Below are positions 34,924-44,170 of a DNA stretch of 64,000 bases, one piece after another. The translations under genes and the position numbers were made by a program. Below the pieces are notes generated by a model. That model searched no databases. It saw nothing but the letters and a program-made list of their open reading frames with translations, and was not told where the DNA came from. Position 1 is the first letter of the stretch; every line of letters starts with the position of its first letter. The stretch comes from Ignatzschineria ureiclastica. Its GTDB lineage: Bacteria > Pseudomonadota > Gammaproteobacteria > Cardiobacteriales > Wohlfahrtiimonadaceae. The DNA lies in the NCBI RefSeq assembly GCF_003121845.1, contig NZ_QEWQ01000004.1, positions 527,117 through 591,116 on the forward strand, in the 5' to 3' direction.

Positions 34924-36012
34924 TCAGTCCGCTAAAGATCGTCGTAGCAATTTAACATCTTTCCAAAAATTCGCTTTTAATCTTGCATTATGCGCATAGA
35001 CTTTCGGCGAATGAGAGATGATCGCCGGGAACTGTTGCCCTGCCATATTCACCTGATGAATCTCTCCTCGAAGCTGATCAAAAGGCAACTCTTGCCCTAA
35101 CAGAAACTTCACCGATGTTCGCCCTAATATAAAGAGGAAATCAGGATTTAAACCAATTATTTCCTGTTGCAAAATCGGTACGCAGGCTTGCCACTCTTGT
35201 GCCGTCACATCTCGTAGCTCCGGCGGACGACATTTAATAAAAGGGGTAATATAGAGCGATTCCGGTGGTAATCCCACCGCCGACAATGCCTTAAAGAAGA
35301 ATGATTCATCTTGCCGATCAAGAACAACGCCTTGATACATCTCCTCTTTGAGAGGGATATCGGTAATGACCATTACTTTTGCATTGTGATTCTGTCTTGG
35401 AAGCGTGGCTTGTTGACGGCTTTGAGAGAATTCACAAGCGGTACATTGTCGAATCGATTGTAGAAAATCAGATGTAAAGATTGAAGTCGCTTTATTACTA
35501 CTAAATGGCTTAGATTCAAATGGTTTAGCTTCGAATGACTTAGTATCAGATGACTTGCCCTGAAATGACGTGGCCTCGAATGGCTCGGCTTTAAAAGCTT
35601 TCGCCGATTGATGATTCTGTGGAATATTGTGTACGTTTGATTCTAATGTTCTTGTCGTGGTGCCTTGATCGTTAGTTTCCGCTTCATTGATCACTTGCCG
35701 GCGAGGTTGGCCTTTTTCCCCATCAATAATGGACGATAGCTGATCACTAAAAAATCCTTGCTTCCGCTGACTTGTTGCGGTTTCAGCACTATTCATTACA
35801 TTATTAGATGAGTAATCGGCTTGCGGTGGAATGAGCGTACTCTGATCAACAATTGCCGATTGCTCCTTAACCGATGTGCCACTGACCGATGCAACGCTGA
35901 CAGATTGCCCTGCTTGCGCTTTTTGATATTCTCGAATACGAGGCAAATCCTCCTGTTTACACCAAGCTTGTATGCCTAATAGCTTTAGGTAAGTGGCCTG
36001 CCTTGTATCCAT
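34924..36012 (-). CDS. UDG-fold protein, candidate long-form DNA polymerase III psi subunit (HolD-like)
   Basis: 362 aa. Residues 8-17 (YLKLLGIQAW) match the psi N-terminal chi-binding motif (LQQLGITQW in E. coli HolD). Residues about 30-185 are a disordered linker rich in S, Q, K and repeats of F-E-A-K-P. The C-terminal domain (about 188-355) has the family-4 uracil-DNA glycosylase fold with its four Fe-S cysteines (C190, C193, C261, C277) and YITPFIKCRPPELRD. The catalytic motifs are degenerate: GEAPG is replaced by TDIPL and the HPS-type motif by SHSP. KVMVITDIPL resembles VMVANDLP of E. coli psi. rimI follows, as with holD. The ATG at 36012 has AAGGA at good spacing. The alternative call is an active type-4-like UDG. 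Confidence 0.7.
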   Translation of the reverse strand: MDTRQATYLKLLGIQAWCKQEDLPRIREYQKAQAGQSVSVASVSGTSVKEQSAIVDQSTLIPPQADYSSNNVMNSAETATSQRKQGFFSDQLSSIIDGEKGQPRRQVINEAETNDQGTTTRTLESNVHNIPQNHQSAKAFKAEPFEATSFQGKSSDTKSFEAKPFESKPFSSNKATSIFTSDFLQSIRQCTACEFSQSRQQATLPRQNHNAKVMVITDIPLKEEMYQGVVLDRQDESFFFKALSAVGLPPESLYITPFIKCRPPELRDVTAQEWQACVPILQQEIIGLNPDFLFILGRTSVKFLLGQELPFDQLRGEIHQVNMAGQQFPAIISHSPKVYAHNARLKANFWKDVKLLRRSLAD

Positions 36013-36078
36013 TCCCATATCCTTTCATCGATCTCACTACTGAGCCTCAATATTATATTTAAAGGGATAAAATAACAA

Positions 36079-36113
36079 ATCGGTAATTCTATTTTCTCAA
36101 TAGAATTACCGAT
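36079..36113 (-). terminator. Terminator of pssA
   Basis: A perfect 15-bp stem (36079-36093 with 36099-36113) around a 5-base loop, about 30 bases past the pssA stop, with TTGTTATTTT following on the minus strand. Confidence 0.9.
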
Positions 36114-36141
36114 CTTCCGAGTCTGAGTGATTCAGGCTACT

Positions 36142-37122
36142 TTATTTATCTTGTGAAGTTGTCTCTGAGTGTGATGCGGTCTCTTCTTGAGTTGACTGTT
36201 TATCAGTAGCGGTCAACTCCACAGCAGTTTCTTTAATCTCAGCGCTATCAGTAGCTGTAGCCGATTTTGCTGCTCGATGAGCTCGTCTAGTTGCTCGATC
36301 TTTAACGCGACTCTGTAATTCTCGGCGTTTACGGAAACGCATTACAGCATAAATTGGACCTGAAAGGCCATACGCCAATAGAATTAAGAAGATTGCTTGG
36401 CCGGGGAAACGCACAATACAAACCGCTAAAATTCCTAATAGGATCACAAGCAGTACCCAATAAAAGAAAGGTACCGGATTTTGGAAACGAATATCTTTAA
36501 AGCTGAAGAATTTAATATTCGTTACCATCATCAAACCACTATAGAGCGTTAATACGAGCGCAATATAATCTTTCCAAGGTGAATCAAGGCCGATATTCTC
36601 ACCGAACCAAACGAATCCCACCACAATCGCAGCAGCTGTTGGGCTTGGCATACCGACAAAGAAACGTTTATCCACTTTGCCAATTTGGACATTAAAGCGC
36701 GCTAATCGAAGCGCCGCACAAGCCAAATAGATATAAGCCACCACCCAAGATAAGCCCCCAATTATATTAAAATGGCTCTCTTTAAGCGCCCAAAGATAGA
36801 TAATCAGCGCCGGTGCAATCCCGAAAGAGATAAGATCTGACAGTGAATCATATTGCTCTCCAAAAGCGCTCGCACTATTGGTCATACGCGCAACACGACC
36901 ATCTAAACCATCAAAGATCATTGCAATAAAGACTAAAATAGCCGCTTTGGTAAAGCTTTGTGGCATATCCGCACCGCCATAAGCGCCATAGTAAGCATCT
37001 AATGCCATTAGGATCGCAGAAAATCCACAGAGCATCGAAGCTGTGGTAATGAGATTGGGTAAGGCATAAATCGCATTATTTTTTCTTTGTGCCGGTTTGT
37101 TGGAATCTTTTTGATTACTCAT
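36142..37122 (-). CDS. pssA: CDP-diacylglycerol-serine O-phosphatidyltransferase
   Basis: Inner-membrane enzyme, 326 aa, making phosphatidylserine, the precursor of phosphatidylethanolamine. The CDP-alcohol phosphatidyltransferase motif is complete: DGLDGRVARMTNSASAFGEQYDSLSD. Eight or so hydrophobic segments follow, with the FVGMPSPTAA loop typical of the type II (Bacillus/Helicobacter-like) family rather than the PLD-type E. coli enzyme. A charged cytoplasmic tail of about 60 residues, rich in K/R then in T/E/S, ends the protein and is longer than usual. Confidence 0.93.
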   Translation of the reverse strand: MSNQKDSNKPAQRKNNAIYALPNLITTASMLCGFSAILMALDAYYGAYGGADMPQSFTKAAILVFIAMIFDGLDGRVARMTNSASAFGEQYDSLSDLISFGIAPALIIYLWALKESHFNIIGGLSWVVAYIYLACAALRLARFNVQIGKVDKRFFVGMPSPTAAAIVVGFVWFGENIGLDSPWKDYIALVLTLYSGLMMVTNIKFFSFKDIRFQNPVPFFYWVLLVILLGILAVCIVRFPGQAIFLILLAYGLSGPIYAVMRFRKRRELQSRVKDRATRRAHRAAKSATATDSAEIKETAVELTATDKQSTQEETASHSETTSQDK

Positions 37123-37540
37123 TGTTTATCCATCATATTCATAAAAGTAAGTCATTATTATAACACTCTCCCCCTTTTTATTAAGGAAGAAGTTTAAACG
37201 AATCCTGATCTACTTCGTTGTTTGTAACTTTAAACCTCGAAAATAAGATTAGAGTAAACTCGATAAAGAAAAATTTACTGCCATTAATGATCAATAAGAT
37301 AGATCATAAAGGGCGCAATGATCATCATTGTTCAATTCAAAATAGAGGCGCTTATCCTCAACGGATATTTTGTAACCTTTCGTGTTAAACTAAGAACTCT
37401 TTTAGTAATCCGCCATTGCTTTCCTATGATTCCTAATCTTAGGTTTGATGATCTTATATTTTCTGATCTCATATTTAATAAAATATATGTGATGAGATCA
37501 TAATGGCTTTAATAATTTCTCAATTTGATGCGATAAAACT
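37123..37540. other. Divergent intergenic region between pssA and folA
   Basis: About 420 AT-rich bases. No ribosome binding site precedes folA within the last 20 bases, so translation may depend on an A/T-rich leader. No gene or recognised RNA was seen. Confidence 0.4.
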
Positions 37541-38047
37541 ATGTCAAAACCTATTATCTCTCTCATCCTTGCTATGGCCGATAACGGCACTATTGGTAAT
37601 AACAATAGCCTGCCTTGGCATCTCCCTAAAGATTTACAGTTTTTTAAACAGAGCACGCTCGGTAAACCCATTATTATGGGCAGAAAAACCTATGAATCGA
37701 TTGGAAAACCATTGCCAGGTAGAGAGAACTTAGTGGTTTCAAGAACGGTCACTGAGATTACTGGTTGCCATACCTTTACCTCATTAGAAACAGCTATTGA
37801 GTATGCTGAAGAGATTTTAGGTGCAAAAGAGATCATGATTATGGGTGGGGCAAAACTCTATCAAAGCGCACTTCCCTTAATGAATCGCCTCTATCTTACC
37901 CATGTTCACGCTGACATTGAGGGTGATACTCAAATGCCACCATTTGATTTTACTGGCGCTACTGAGATTTTTAAGGAAGCGCATCATAAAGATGAGAAAA
38001 ATCAATATGATTATACCTTTGAAATTTGGGATTTCCCGGCTAAATAG
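37541..38047 (+). CDS. folA: Dihydrofolate reductase
   Basis: NADPH-dependent reduction of dihydrofolate, 168 aa, cytoplasmic; target of trimethoprim. The N-terminus ISLILAMADNGTIGNNNSLPWHLPKDLQFFKQST carries the Met20-type loop and the substrate-binding Asp (LPKDL); PIIMGRKTYESIGKPLPGRENLVVSR and MIMGGAKLY bind the cofactor. No Shine-Dalgarno sequence is visible before the ATG, but this start matches the family exactly. Confidence 0.95.
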   Translation: MSKPIISLILAMADNGTIGNNNSLPWHLPKDLQFFKQSTLGKPIIMGRKTYESIGKPLPGRENLVVSRTVTEITGCHTFTSLETAIEYAEEILGAKEIMIMGGAKLYQSALPLMNRLYLTHVHADIEGDTQMPPFDFTGATEIFKEAHHKDEKNQYDYTFEIWDFPAK

Positions 38048-38069
38048 ATTATTTGAGTCGCGTACTATA

Positions 38070-38133
38070 GCGCGATCATTAATATTGTTCGCGCTGAATA
38101 TTTCAAGCAATAACTTATGATTACTTGAAATAT
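38070..38133. other. Two successive inverted repeats between folA and cysZ
   Basis: GCGCGA (38070-38075) pairs with TCGCGC (38089-38094), and ATATTTCAAG (38098-38107) with CTTGAAATAT (38124-38133). No clear T run follows either. They may end the folA message. Confidence 0.45.
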
Positions 38134-38278
38134 CCATTCTCTAACACTATATAATGGCAATAATATTGTTTATATTATGATTTAATCTAGTTGCTTAATC
38201 TAACTTAACTTTAATGATAATTTAGCTTAGTGTAGTTCAATTTGATTAAGCATCATTAAAATATGAGGATCTCTTACC

Positions 38279-39037
38279 ATGCGTGCCACTGCATCTCAAC
38301 GCAATAACCAAAATGGCTTACAATATTTTCTTGAGGGCTTTCGTTTAATGATGCGCCCCGGAATGAAGCGTTTTGTCTTTATGCCAATATTGGTGAATAT
38401 TATTATTTTAGGGGGCGCATTCTCTTGGCTCTACTTACAAGTAGACGATTGGATTGAATATCTTTTAACCCACCTTCCCTCATGGCTACAGTGGCTTAAA
38501 TATCTCATGTGGCCTATGGTATTAGCCTCTATTCTTCTAATATTCGGTTATTTCTTTAGTGCGCTTGCCAATATCATCGCAGCCCCCTTTAATAGTTTTT
38601 TAGCAGAAAAAGTAGAAGCTGAACTGCGAGGTATACCAGCAGAATCAATGCCTTGGTCTGATGTGATTAAAGATATTCCAAGAACACTTCACCGGGAGTG
38701 GACACGTATCAAATATTATATCCCGCGCGCCTTACTCATCCTTATTATCTCTTTTGTACCGGTGATCAACGTGGCAGCGCCATTTCTCTGGTTTATCTTT
38801 GGTGCTTGGATGTTGACCTTACAGTATTGTGATTACGCCTTTGATAATCATAAGATCTCTTTTCCTGTAATGTTAGCGAGCCTCAAACAAGATCGCATTA
38901 CCAATATGCCTTTTGGTGGTTTAGTCTATATTGCCACTATGGTACCGATCTTAAACCTCTTTATTATGCCGGCTTCTGTCTGCGCAGGCACTGCTCTCTG
39001 GGTGGATCGTTATCGGCAGAAACATCTACCACAATAA
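38279..39037 (+). CDS. cysZ: Sulfate transporter CysZ
   Basis: Inner-membrane protein, 252 aa, with four main hydrophobic segments; supports sulfate uptake for cysteine synthesis. CysZ signatures are GLQYFLEGFRLMMRPGMKRFVFMPILVNI, the FFSALANIIAAPFNSFLAEKVEAELRG region and the ending NLFIMPASVCAGTALWVDRY. An AGGA ribosome binding site lies about ten bases upstream. It is followed closely by the hydrolase gene on the same strand, possibly cotranscribed. Confidence 0.93.
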   Translation: MRATASQRNNQNGLQYFLEGFRLMMRPGMKRFVFMPILVNIIILGGAFSWLYLQVDDWIEYLLTHLPSWLQWLKYLMWPMVLASILLIFGYFFSALANIIAAPFNSFLAEKVEAELRGIPAESMPWSDVIKDIPRTLHREWTRIKYYIPRALLILIISFVPVINVAAPFLWFIFGAWMLTLQYCDYAFDNHKISFPVMLASLKQDRITNMPFGGLVYIATMVPILNLFIMPASVCAGTALWVDRYRQKHLPQ

Positions 39038-39080
39038 TAGAGGAATCTTTGACTTAATTTATCCCCAAAAAGGAAATGTA

Positions 39081-39962
39081 ATGAAGAAGCACCCGCAAGA
39101 CAAACTGACAACGGCTGAAATTACAGAGATTGTAGAAAAACTCAAAGAGCAACCTGATGATCGCCATTTTGGGCAAAAACTCGGAGAAATTTTTTTAGGG
39201 GATTATTTTGCAAAAGATCAACACTTTAATCTATTAAAACTCGAAAAAGCGCCTCAAGCGGGTGATGATTCTCCTGCGCAAAAAATCATTCTTATTAATG
39301 GCTTCTTAAATGATAAAGCTAAAATCTTTGAAGATTGGCTAGAGGCCTACAACGATATTCCAGATAATGTTGAACTTTATGGCTTAACGTGGGATTCAAA
39401 AGAGATAAATGATTTTATCAAAAGCTTTGTCTCGCCTTCAGCCGCCGCCTCGACACTTATACGTCGAACGCCTTGGACAATGGTTGCTTATGGTCTTATC
39501 GCTAACCCGTGGCATGTTTCTATGAAAAAGGCTGAAGATGCCGGCGAGATACTCGGAGAAATTTTGCAACAAACTCAAGATTCCTACTCACTTGCAGGGC
39601 ACTCCCTAGGTTGCCGAGTAATCTACTATACTGCAGAAGCATTACTACAACAGCCCGAGAAAAAACTCCACAACCTCTATCTACTGGGCGGTGCAGTCGG
39701 GAATCAAACGGAAGATTGGGAAAAAATTGCCGATCATATTACCGGCAATATCTACAATTGCTACTCTAAAAATGATGATACATTACGCTATGGCTACAAG
39801 ATCGCAAATGCAGGATTGAGTAAAGCAATAGGCTACTACTGTATTAAAAGTGAACATCCTCGTATTCATAACATCGATTGCACTGAGATTATTGCAGGTC
39901 ATGATAAATGGAAAGAGAATTACCCTGATGTGTATCGCTTGATAACCCAACAATCATCCTAA
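39081..39962 (+). CDS. DUF726/TMCO4-like alpha/beta hydrolase
   Basis: 293 aa, no signal peptide. The nucleophile elbow is SLAGHSLGCRVIYYTAEAL (Ser about 175), preceded by the strand IILINGFLNDKA with an oxyanion-type loop. The downstream LYLLGGAVGNQTEDWEKI and IYNCYSKNDDTLRYGYK match the DUF726 (TMCO4-like) family pattern. C-terminal DCTEIIAGHDKWKENY may supply the catalytic His. AAAAGGAAA precedes the ATG, and the gap to cysZ is about 40 bases. Substrate unknown. Confidence 0.75.
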   Translation: MKKHPQDKLTTAEITEIVEKLKEQPDDRHFGQKLGEIFLGDYFAKDQHFNLLKLEKAPQAGDDSPAQKIILINGFLNDKAKIFEDWLEAYNDIPDNVELYGLTWDSKEINDFIKSFVSPSAAASTLIRRTPWTMVAYGLIANPWHVSMKKAEDAGEILGEILQQTQDSYSLAGHSLGCRVIYYTAEALLQQPEKKLHNLYLLGGAVGNQTEDWEKIADHITGNIYNCYSKNDDTLRYGYKIANAGLSKAIGYYCIKSEHPRIHNIDCTEIIAGHDKWKENYPDVYRLITQQSS

Positions 39963-40209
39963 ACATTGGTTCTTTTCTACCAGTCCTCCCTGTTTGTGAG
40001 ATATCTTTTTATATTTCCGATATTGTATTTTATGTTTTTGATTCTGATTCTATTGATCTTTTCAAAGAATGATGCGCTCTGTGATTATTTTTTGCAAAAT
40101 GATATTTAATCGCTAGAATCAATAGAGCTAACAATAATAAATATGAAAAATCAAAATATGGGAAATCTTGCATCACATTGCTAAGATGCCAGTAAGGGAT
40201 ACAAAGGGT

Positions 40210-40716
40210 ATGGATTCACAACATCAAGATGTAAAAAAAATTTTTCGAGATGCAATGGCAACACTCGGTGCAGGTGTTAACGTTATTACGACTGATGGTC
40301 CGGCTGGATGTGCGGGATTAACGGCAACTGCAGTGGTTTCTATTACCGATACGCCGCCCACGATGATGATCTCAGTAAATCGCAATAGTGCGGTGAATGC
40401 AATCTTTAAAGAAAATGGCACAATGGCTGTCAACATCTTGAGCGCTAAACAACAACTTGAGGCTGAATATTTTGGTGGAATACATCCGGTCTCTATGGAA
40501 GCTCGCTTTGCCCGTTTCCCGTTTGAAAAAGGGGCATTAGGACTACCGCTGCTAACAGGTGCCCTCGCACAACTCGAGGGTCATATTATTGAAACCTATG
40601 AAGTCGGCACCCATACACTCTTTATTCTAGAACTCTTTGAAATTCGGGCTTCAGAAGAGAAAGAGGCGCTGATCTATTTCAATCGCGCCTTCTATACTCT
40701 AAAGCATCCTTCTTAA
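40210..40716 (+). CDS. Flavin reductase family protein (HpaC/RutF-like)
   Basis: FMN-binding split-barrel flavin reductase, about 168 aa. FRDAMATLGAGVNVITTDGPAGCAGLTATAVVSITDTPPTMMISVNRNSAVNAIF is the family signature; the C-terminus has HTLFILELFEIRASEE. It gives reduced flavin to a partner monooxygenase in related systems, but no monooxygenase gene is adjacent here. The ATG at 40210 has AAGGGA ten bases upstream; in-frame ATG at 40186 and TTG at 40168 are alternatives. Confidence 0.88.
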   Translation: MDSQHQDVKKIFRDAMATLGAGVNVITTDGPAGCAGLTATAVVSITDTPPTMMISVNRNSAVNAIFKENGTMAVNILSAKQQLEAEYFGGIHPVSMEARFARFPFEKGALGLPLLTGALAQLEGHIIETYEVGTHTLFILELFEIRASEEKEALIYFNRAFYTLKHPS

Positions 40717-40796
40717 TCCTAGATTTAATCAAAGGTTAAGTCTGAGACTTTGTTAAATTACGTTACATTTAATTACATTGTGCCAGGTAAATCCAG

Positions 40797-41795
40797 TTAA
40801 GCAATTTTTACGACAAAGCGCCCTTTAATAGTCCCTGAAATCATCGCTTCTGCAACTGAGCTCACTTCAGAAAGCGGAATCTCTGTCACTTTATCCTGAA
40901 GATCTTTTGAGGTCAGTAATCGACTCAATAACGCCCAAGCCTCTATCCGTTTCTTCTTCGGTGCCATAACGCTATCAACACCTGCCAGCGTTACGTCTCG
41001 TAAAATAAACGGTGCAACAGTTGTAGGAAGCGCCATATCACTGGCTAAACCACACGCGGCAACAATCCCACTATATTGAGTCTGCGCTAAAATATTCGCA
41101 AGAGGATGACCACCTAATACATCGACCGCGGCTTGATATTGCTCTTTCTGTAATACCTTTCCTTTCTCATAAAAGGCTGGATTTTGCTCAATTCTACTGA
41201 CACCTAAAGCCTCAAAAAAATGCTCAGCATCCGCTTTACGAGTTAAAGCGACCGTTTTAAACCCTAATTTATTGAGCAACATTAAGGCTACCATACCAAC
41301 CCCCCCTGTAGCGCCTGAGACTAATACCTCACCATCATCAGGCTTAATTCCATGCGCTAGTAAACGATTCACACAGAGCCCTGCTGTATAGCCTGCAGTT
41401 CCTAAGGCCATCACATCAAATTCAGTAAAAGATTCAGGAACCAGTAATAGATCCTCGCCCGGTACAAAAGCATATTCAGACAAGCCACCAAAATAACTCT
41501 CACTTAACCCTAGCCCATTCATAAAGACAAGATCCCCTACTTTGAGTTCTGTATGAGTGGTTTCTACCACTTCTCCAACAAAATCAATCCCAGGAATCAT
41601 CGGGAAACGTCGAGCAATTCGCCCTTTATTAGTAATCGCTAGTGCATCTTTATAATTGAGCGTTGAGTAATGAATTTTCACAAGCGTATCGCCATCAGCT
41701 TTTTCACGTGCATTCGCTTTCAAAGTATCTAATGATAACGTTTGAATTTGGCAATGAAACTCAGGATTTTGCTCTAAGTAGAGGGCTTGAAACAT
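40797..41795 (-). CDS. acuI: Zinc-independent MDR oxidoreductase, AcuI/YhdH family
   Basis: NADPH-dependent acryloyl-CoA reductase type quinone oxidoreductase, 332 aa. IHYSTLNYKDALAITNKGRIARRFPMIPGIDFVGEVV and the cofactor motif VSGATGGVGMVALMLLNKLGF define the YhdH/AcuI branch. The structural-zinc cysteines of alcohol dehydrogenases are absent. It is divergent from the small gene at 42492, with a long AT-rich gap in between. Confidence 0.9.
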   Translation of the reverse strand: MFQALYLEQNPEFHCQIQTLSLDTLKANAREKADGDTLVKIHYSTLNYKDALAITNKGRIARRFPMIPGIDFVGEVVETTHTELKVGDLVFMNGLGLSESYFGGLSEYAFVPGEDLLLVPESFTEFDVMALGTAGYTAGLCVNRLLAHGIKPDDGEVLVSGATGGVGMVALMLLNKLGFKTVALTRKADAEHFFEALGVSRIEQNPAFYEKGKVLQKEQYQAAVDVLGGHPLANILAQTQYSGIVAACGLASDMALPTTVAPFILRDVTLAGVDSVMAPKKKRIEAWALLSRLLTSKDLQDKVTEIPLSEVSSVAEAMISGTIKGRFVVKIA

Positions 41796-42491
41796 AATAT
41801 TCTCCTAGTTGTTTTATCAATATAAAAGCACCTACTCATCATAGCAGATATCACTTCGACATAATCGCTTCCCCTTAGAAAACCACCCTTAGATAAGACT
41901 AATATCAATTTTCAATTAAACTCTAGTAAATTAAAATCCAGTCAGACATATCCACAAATATACTCAAAAATATATTCATCTATTTTAATGAATTAGCTAA
42001 GAATATTTCGAGATAATCATATTGCTGTATTATCCAAATATTTTTTGATTGAACATAAAAATGTTGCATCTGCTGTAAGATAGCACTATACTAATTCAAT
42101 GCAAATATGCATACTTTATTGTAGATGATCATTTTACTTCTTTATTTTTATATAACACTAACAATAACCATAGCGATCTCTACAATAAATTCGTTTAAAA
42201 TTTTTTCTAACATTTGAGCTGTAATTTGACTTTTGTTAAGTCGCAATGTTTGCGCTAGATTGCATATATTGTTCAGGATCAATTTATCTGCATCCTTAAG
42301 TTCATAAAGTTATCTAGCCCTCTAGCTAATTTGTCGAAAAGACATTAAGTTATATAACATATTAAAAATTTAAAACCCTATTAAAAATGCGATTTTGTTC
42401 ATTCGTAGCATAAATCACAAATTTAATAAGTCATAACTCAAAAATGAGTTATTCCTATCACCATATTAATAATAAAATTAGGAGATTTAAT
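41796..42491. other. Long AT-rich intergenic region
   Basis: Nearly 700 bases without a convincing gene. It contains GACTTTTGTTAAGTC symmetry near 42228-42242 and a clean 8-bp hairpin (ATAACTCA / TGAGTTAT) at 42433-42452, just before the small gene at 42492. An AGGAGA ribosome binding site lies at 42480-42485. Confidence 0.5.
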
Positions 42492-42677
42492 ATGAAACAA
42501 CCTATTGATAAAAATGGAAATGCGGTATCTGTCGGCAACTGCCTTATGAGAGATCAACAATGGGATACCATTATCCGTATTGACGATAATACCGAGCAAG
42601 TTTGGTACAAAAATGGTGGCTTCAATTGGTTTGAAGAGATCAAATATTTTATCCAACGTAATAGTAACGCTTGCTAA
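42492..42677 (+). CDS. Small hypothetical protein, 61 aa
   Basis: I do not recognise it. The gene has a strong AGGAGA ribosome binding site seven bases before the ATG, and a perfect terminator at 42765-42789. The protein is soluble-looking and mixed: MKQPIDKNGNAVSVGNCLM, then DDNTEQVWYKNGGFNWFEEIKYF. Three tryptophans and several aromatic residues in a short polar chain suggest a compact beta-rich fold. A long AT-rich leader with an 8-bp hairpin precedes it. An upstream in-frame ATG at 42444 would overlap the hairpin and is less likely. Expression unit features make it more credible than chance. Confidence 0.65.
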   Translation: MKQPIDKNGNAVSVGNCLMRDQQWDTIIRIDDNTEQVWYKNGGFNWFEEIKYFIQRNSNAC

Positions 42678-42764
42678 GTCATGGATAGTTCACTGCCCTG
42701 TTGTAGGTGCGCTTCCCAAGACTCAATAAATAGAAGAATATCCTTAGAGATATCTACCATATAA

Positions 42765-42789
42765 AAAGCCTGCATTCATTGCAGGCTTT
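42765..42789. terminator. Terminator between the 61-aa gene and ampG
   Basis: AAAGCCTGCA (42765-42774) and TGCAGGCTTT (42780-42789) form a perfect 10-bp stem with a 5-base loop. A run of A precedes and T follows, so it can serve both convergent genes. Confidence 0.9.
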
Positions 42790-42858
42790 GTCTATTCTAG
42801 TGCGCCATATAATAGCAACTCTTTTTCGTTGCTCAACTCCACTCAATAATTATGAATA

Positions 42859-44151
42859 CTATTCTGGCGCTTTCAATCTCTGGATTTGGGGACGGAGCAT
42901 GATAATCAGAATTAAACTAGGGATAAATAATACTGCCGTCATAATAAAGAAATCAGTCCATCCAAGTCCTTCTACCATAAACCCTGAAGCACCACCTAAA
43001 ATACGCAACCCAAAAGCAGCTAAGGCACTTAATAGCGCATATTGTGTTGCTGAAGCATTTCGATCACAAAGTAGCCCTAAAAACATAATAAAGAGCGCAC
43101 TTGAGAATCCTGAAATGAAATTCTCCGCACTAATGGCGACTGTCAGCATTGATGTACTACCAGGATAAGCAATAATCAGAAGATAACCTAGATTGGTAAC
43201 GCCAATTAGAATCGCCGAAATAATAAGACTCTTATAGAGGCCTAATTGATTAATAATCGCACCAGCTAAAAATGCGCCCACTAATGTAGCGATTAAGCCA
43301 TATACTTTTGTGACTAATCCAATTTGAGTGCCGGTAAATCCTGACTCATAGTAAAAGTTGGTGACCATGACTCCAGAAACGGCATCAGGCAACTTATAAC
43401 AAACTACCAATAGTAAAAACCAAAGTGCTCTTTCCCGCTGAAAAAAGTGCACAAATCCTTCAATAAACCGATTTAAAACTCGCAGCAAGGCTTCCGAGGC
43501 ACTCTCATTTTCTGAATGAGTAATAACTGTCTCTTTCGTCTTCGGCTCTGGGATCATCAGCGTTAATACAACAATGATGCCCATTAAAATCGCAATTATC
43601 TGAAAAATGAACGACCAACTATAACGATCAGATAGCATCAAAACGCCTGCGCCCATAAAGAGCATCGCAATGCGGTACATAAAGAGATACCCACTTGCAC
43701 CATATGCTTGATTCTCTTTATCAAGATAATCGATACGATAAGCATCTACCACAATATCTTGACTCGCTGAAGCAAATGCTAGCAGAAAGATCATAAATCC
43801 TAAAAGATATGGACTTTCCAAAGGATCAACCCAAGCCAATCCTAAAAAAATGAGTGCGATGAAAATCTGAAAAAAGATAATCCAGCCTTTTCTTCTACCT
43901 AATTTTCCTAATATAGGCAGATGAAAAATATCCAATAAAGGCGCCCATAGAAACTTCAGAAGATAGGGTAAGCCCAAAAGAGAAGCAAGCCCGATCGTTC
44001 CCTTCTCAATATTGAGTGTTGAGAGCCAATAGGTGAGCGTTGAGAGCGTCATTAAAATCGGCAAGCCCGATGAGAAACCTAACAGGGCTACCGATAAATT
44101 TTGCTTCGAGAAATAGCGCATAAAACTACTCACCCAATTTTGATACTTCAT
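42859..44151 (-). CDS. ampG: Muropeptide permease AmpG
   Basis: MFS transporter, 430 aa, importing anhydro-muropeptides from the periplasm for cell-wall recycling. AmpG signatures are ALLGFSSGLPILMTLSTLTYWL, YLLKFLWAPLLDIFHLP and LLAFASASQDIVVDAYRIDYL. The ATG at 44151 sits six bases after AAGGA, whereas the in-frame ATG at 44157 directly abuts it. It lies 20 bases downstream of the mgtE stop, and the two are probably cotranscribed. Confidence 0.92.
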   Translation of the reverse strand: MKYQNWVSSFMRYFSKQNLSVALLGFSSGLPILMTLSTLTYWLSTLNIEKGTIGLASLLGLPYLLKFLWAPLLDIFHLPILGKLGRRKGWIIFFQIFIALIFLGLAWVDPLESPYLLGFMIFLLAFASASQDIVVDAYRIDYLDKENQAYGASGYLFMYRIAMLFMGAGVLMLSDRYSWSFIFQIIAILMGIIVVLTLMIPEPKTKETVITHSENESASEALLRVLNRFIEGFVHFFQRERALWFLLLVVCYKLPDAVSGVMVTNFYYESGFTGTQIGLVTKVYGLIATLVGAFLAGAIINQLGLYKSLIISAILIGVTNLGYLLIIAYPGSTSMLTVAISAENFISGFSSALFIMFLGLLCDRNASATQYALLSALAAFGLRILGGASGFMVEGLGWTDFFIMTAVLFIPSLILIIMLRPQIQRLKAPE

Positions 44152-44170
44152 AGGCATTCCTTATTATTGG

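Noticed and set aside
42779-43168. A 129-codon open frame on the plus strand
   Set aside because: It lies antisense within ampG, has no ribosome binding site, and its composition is that of a mirrored membrane-protein gene.
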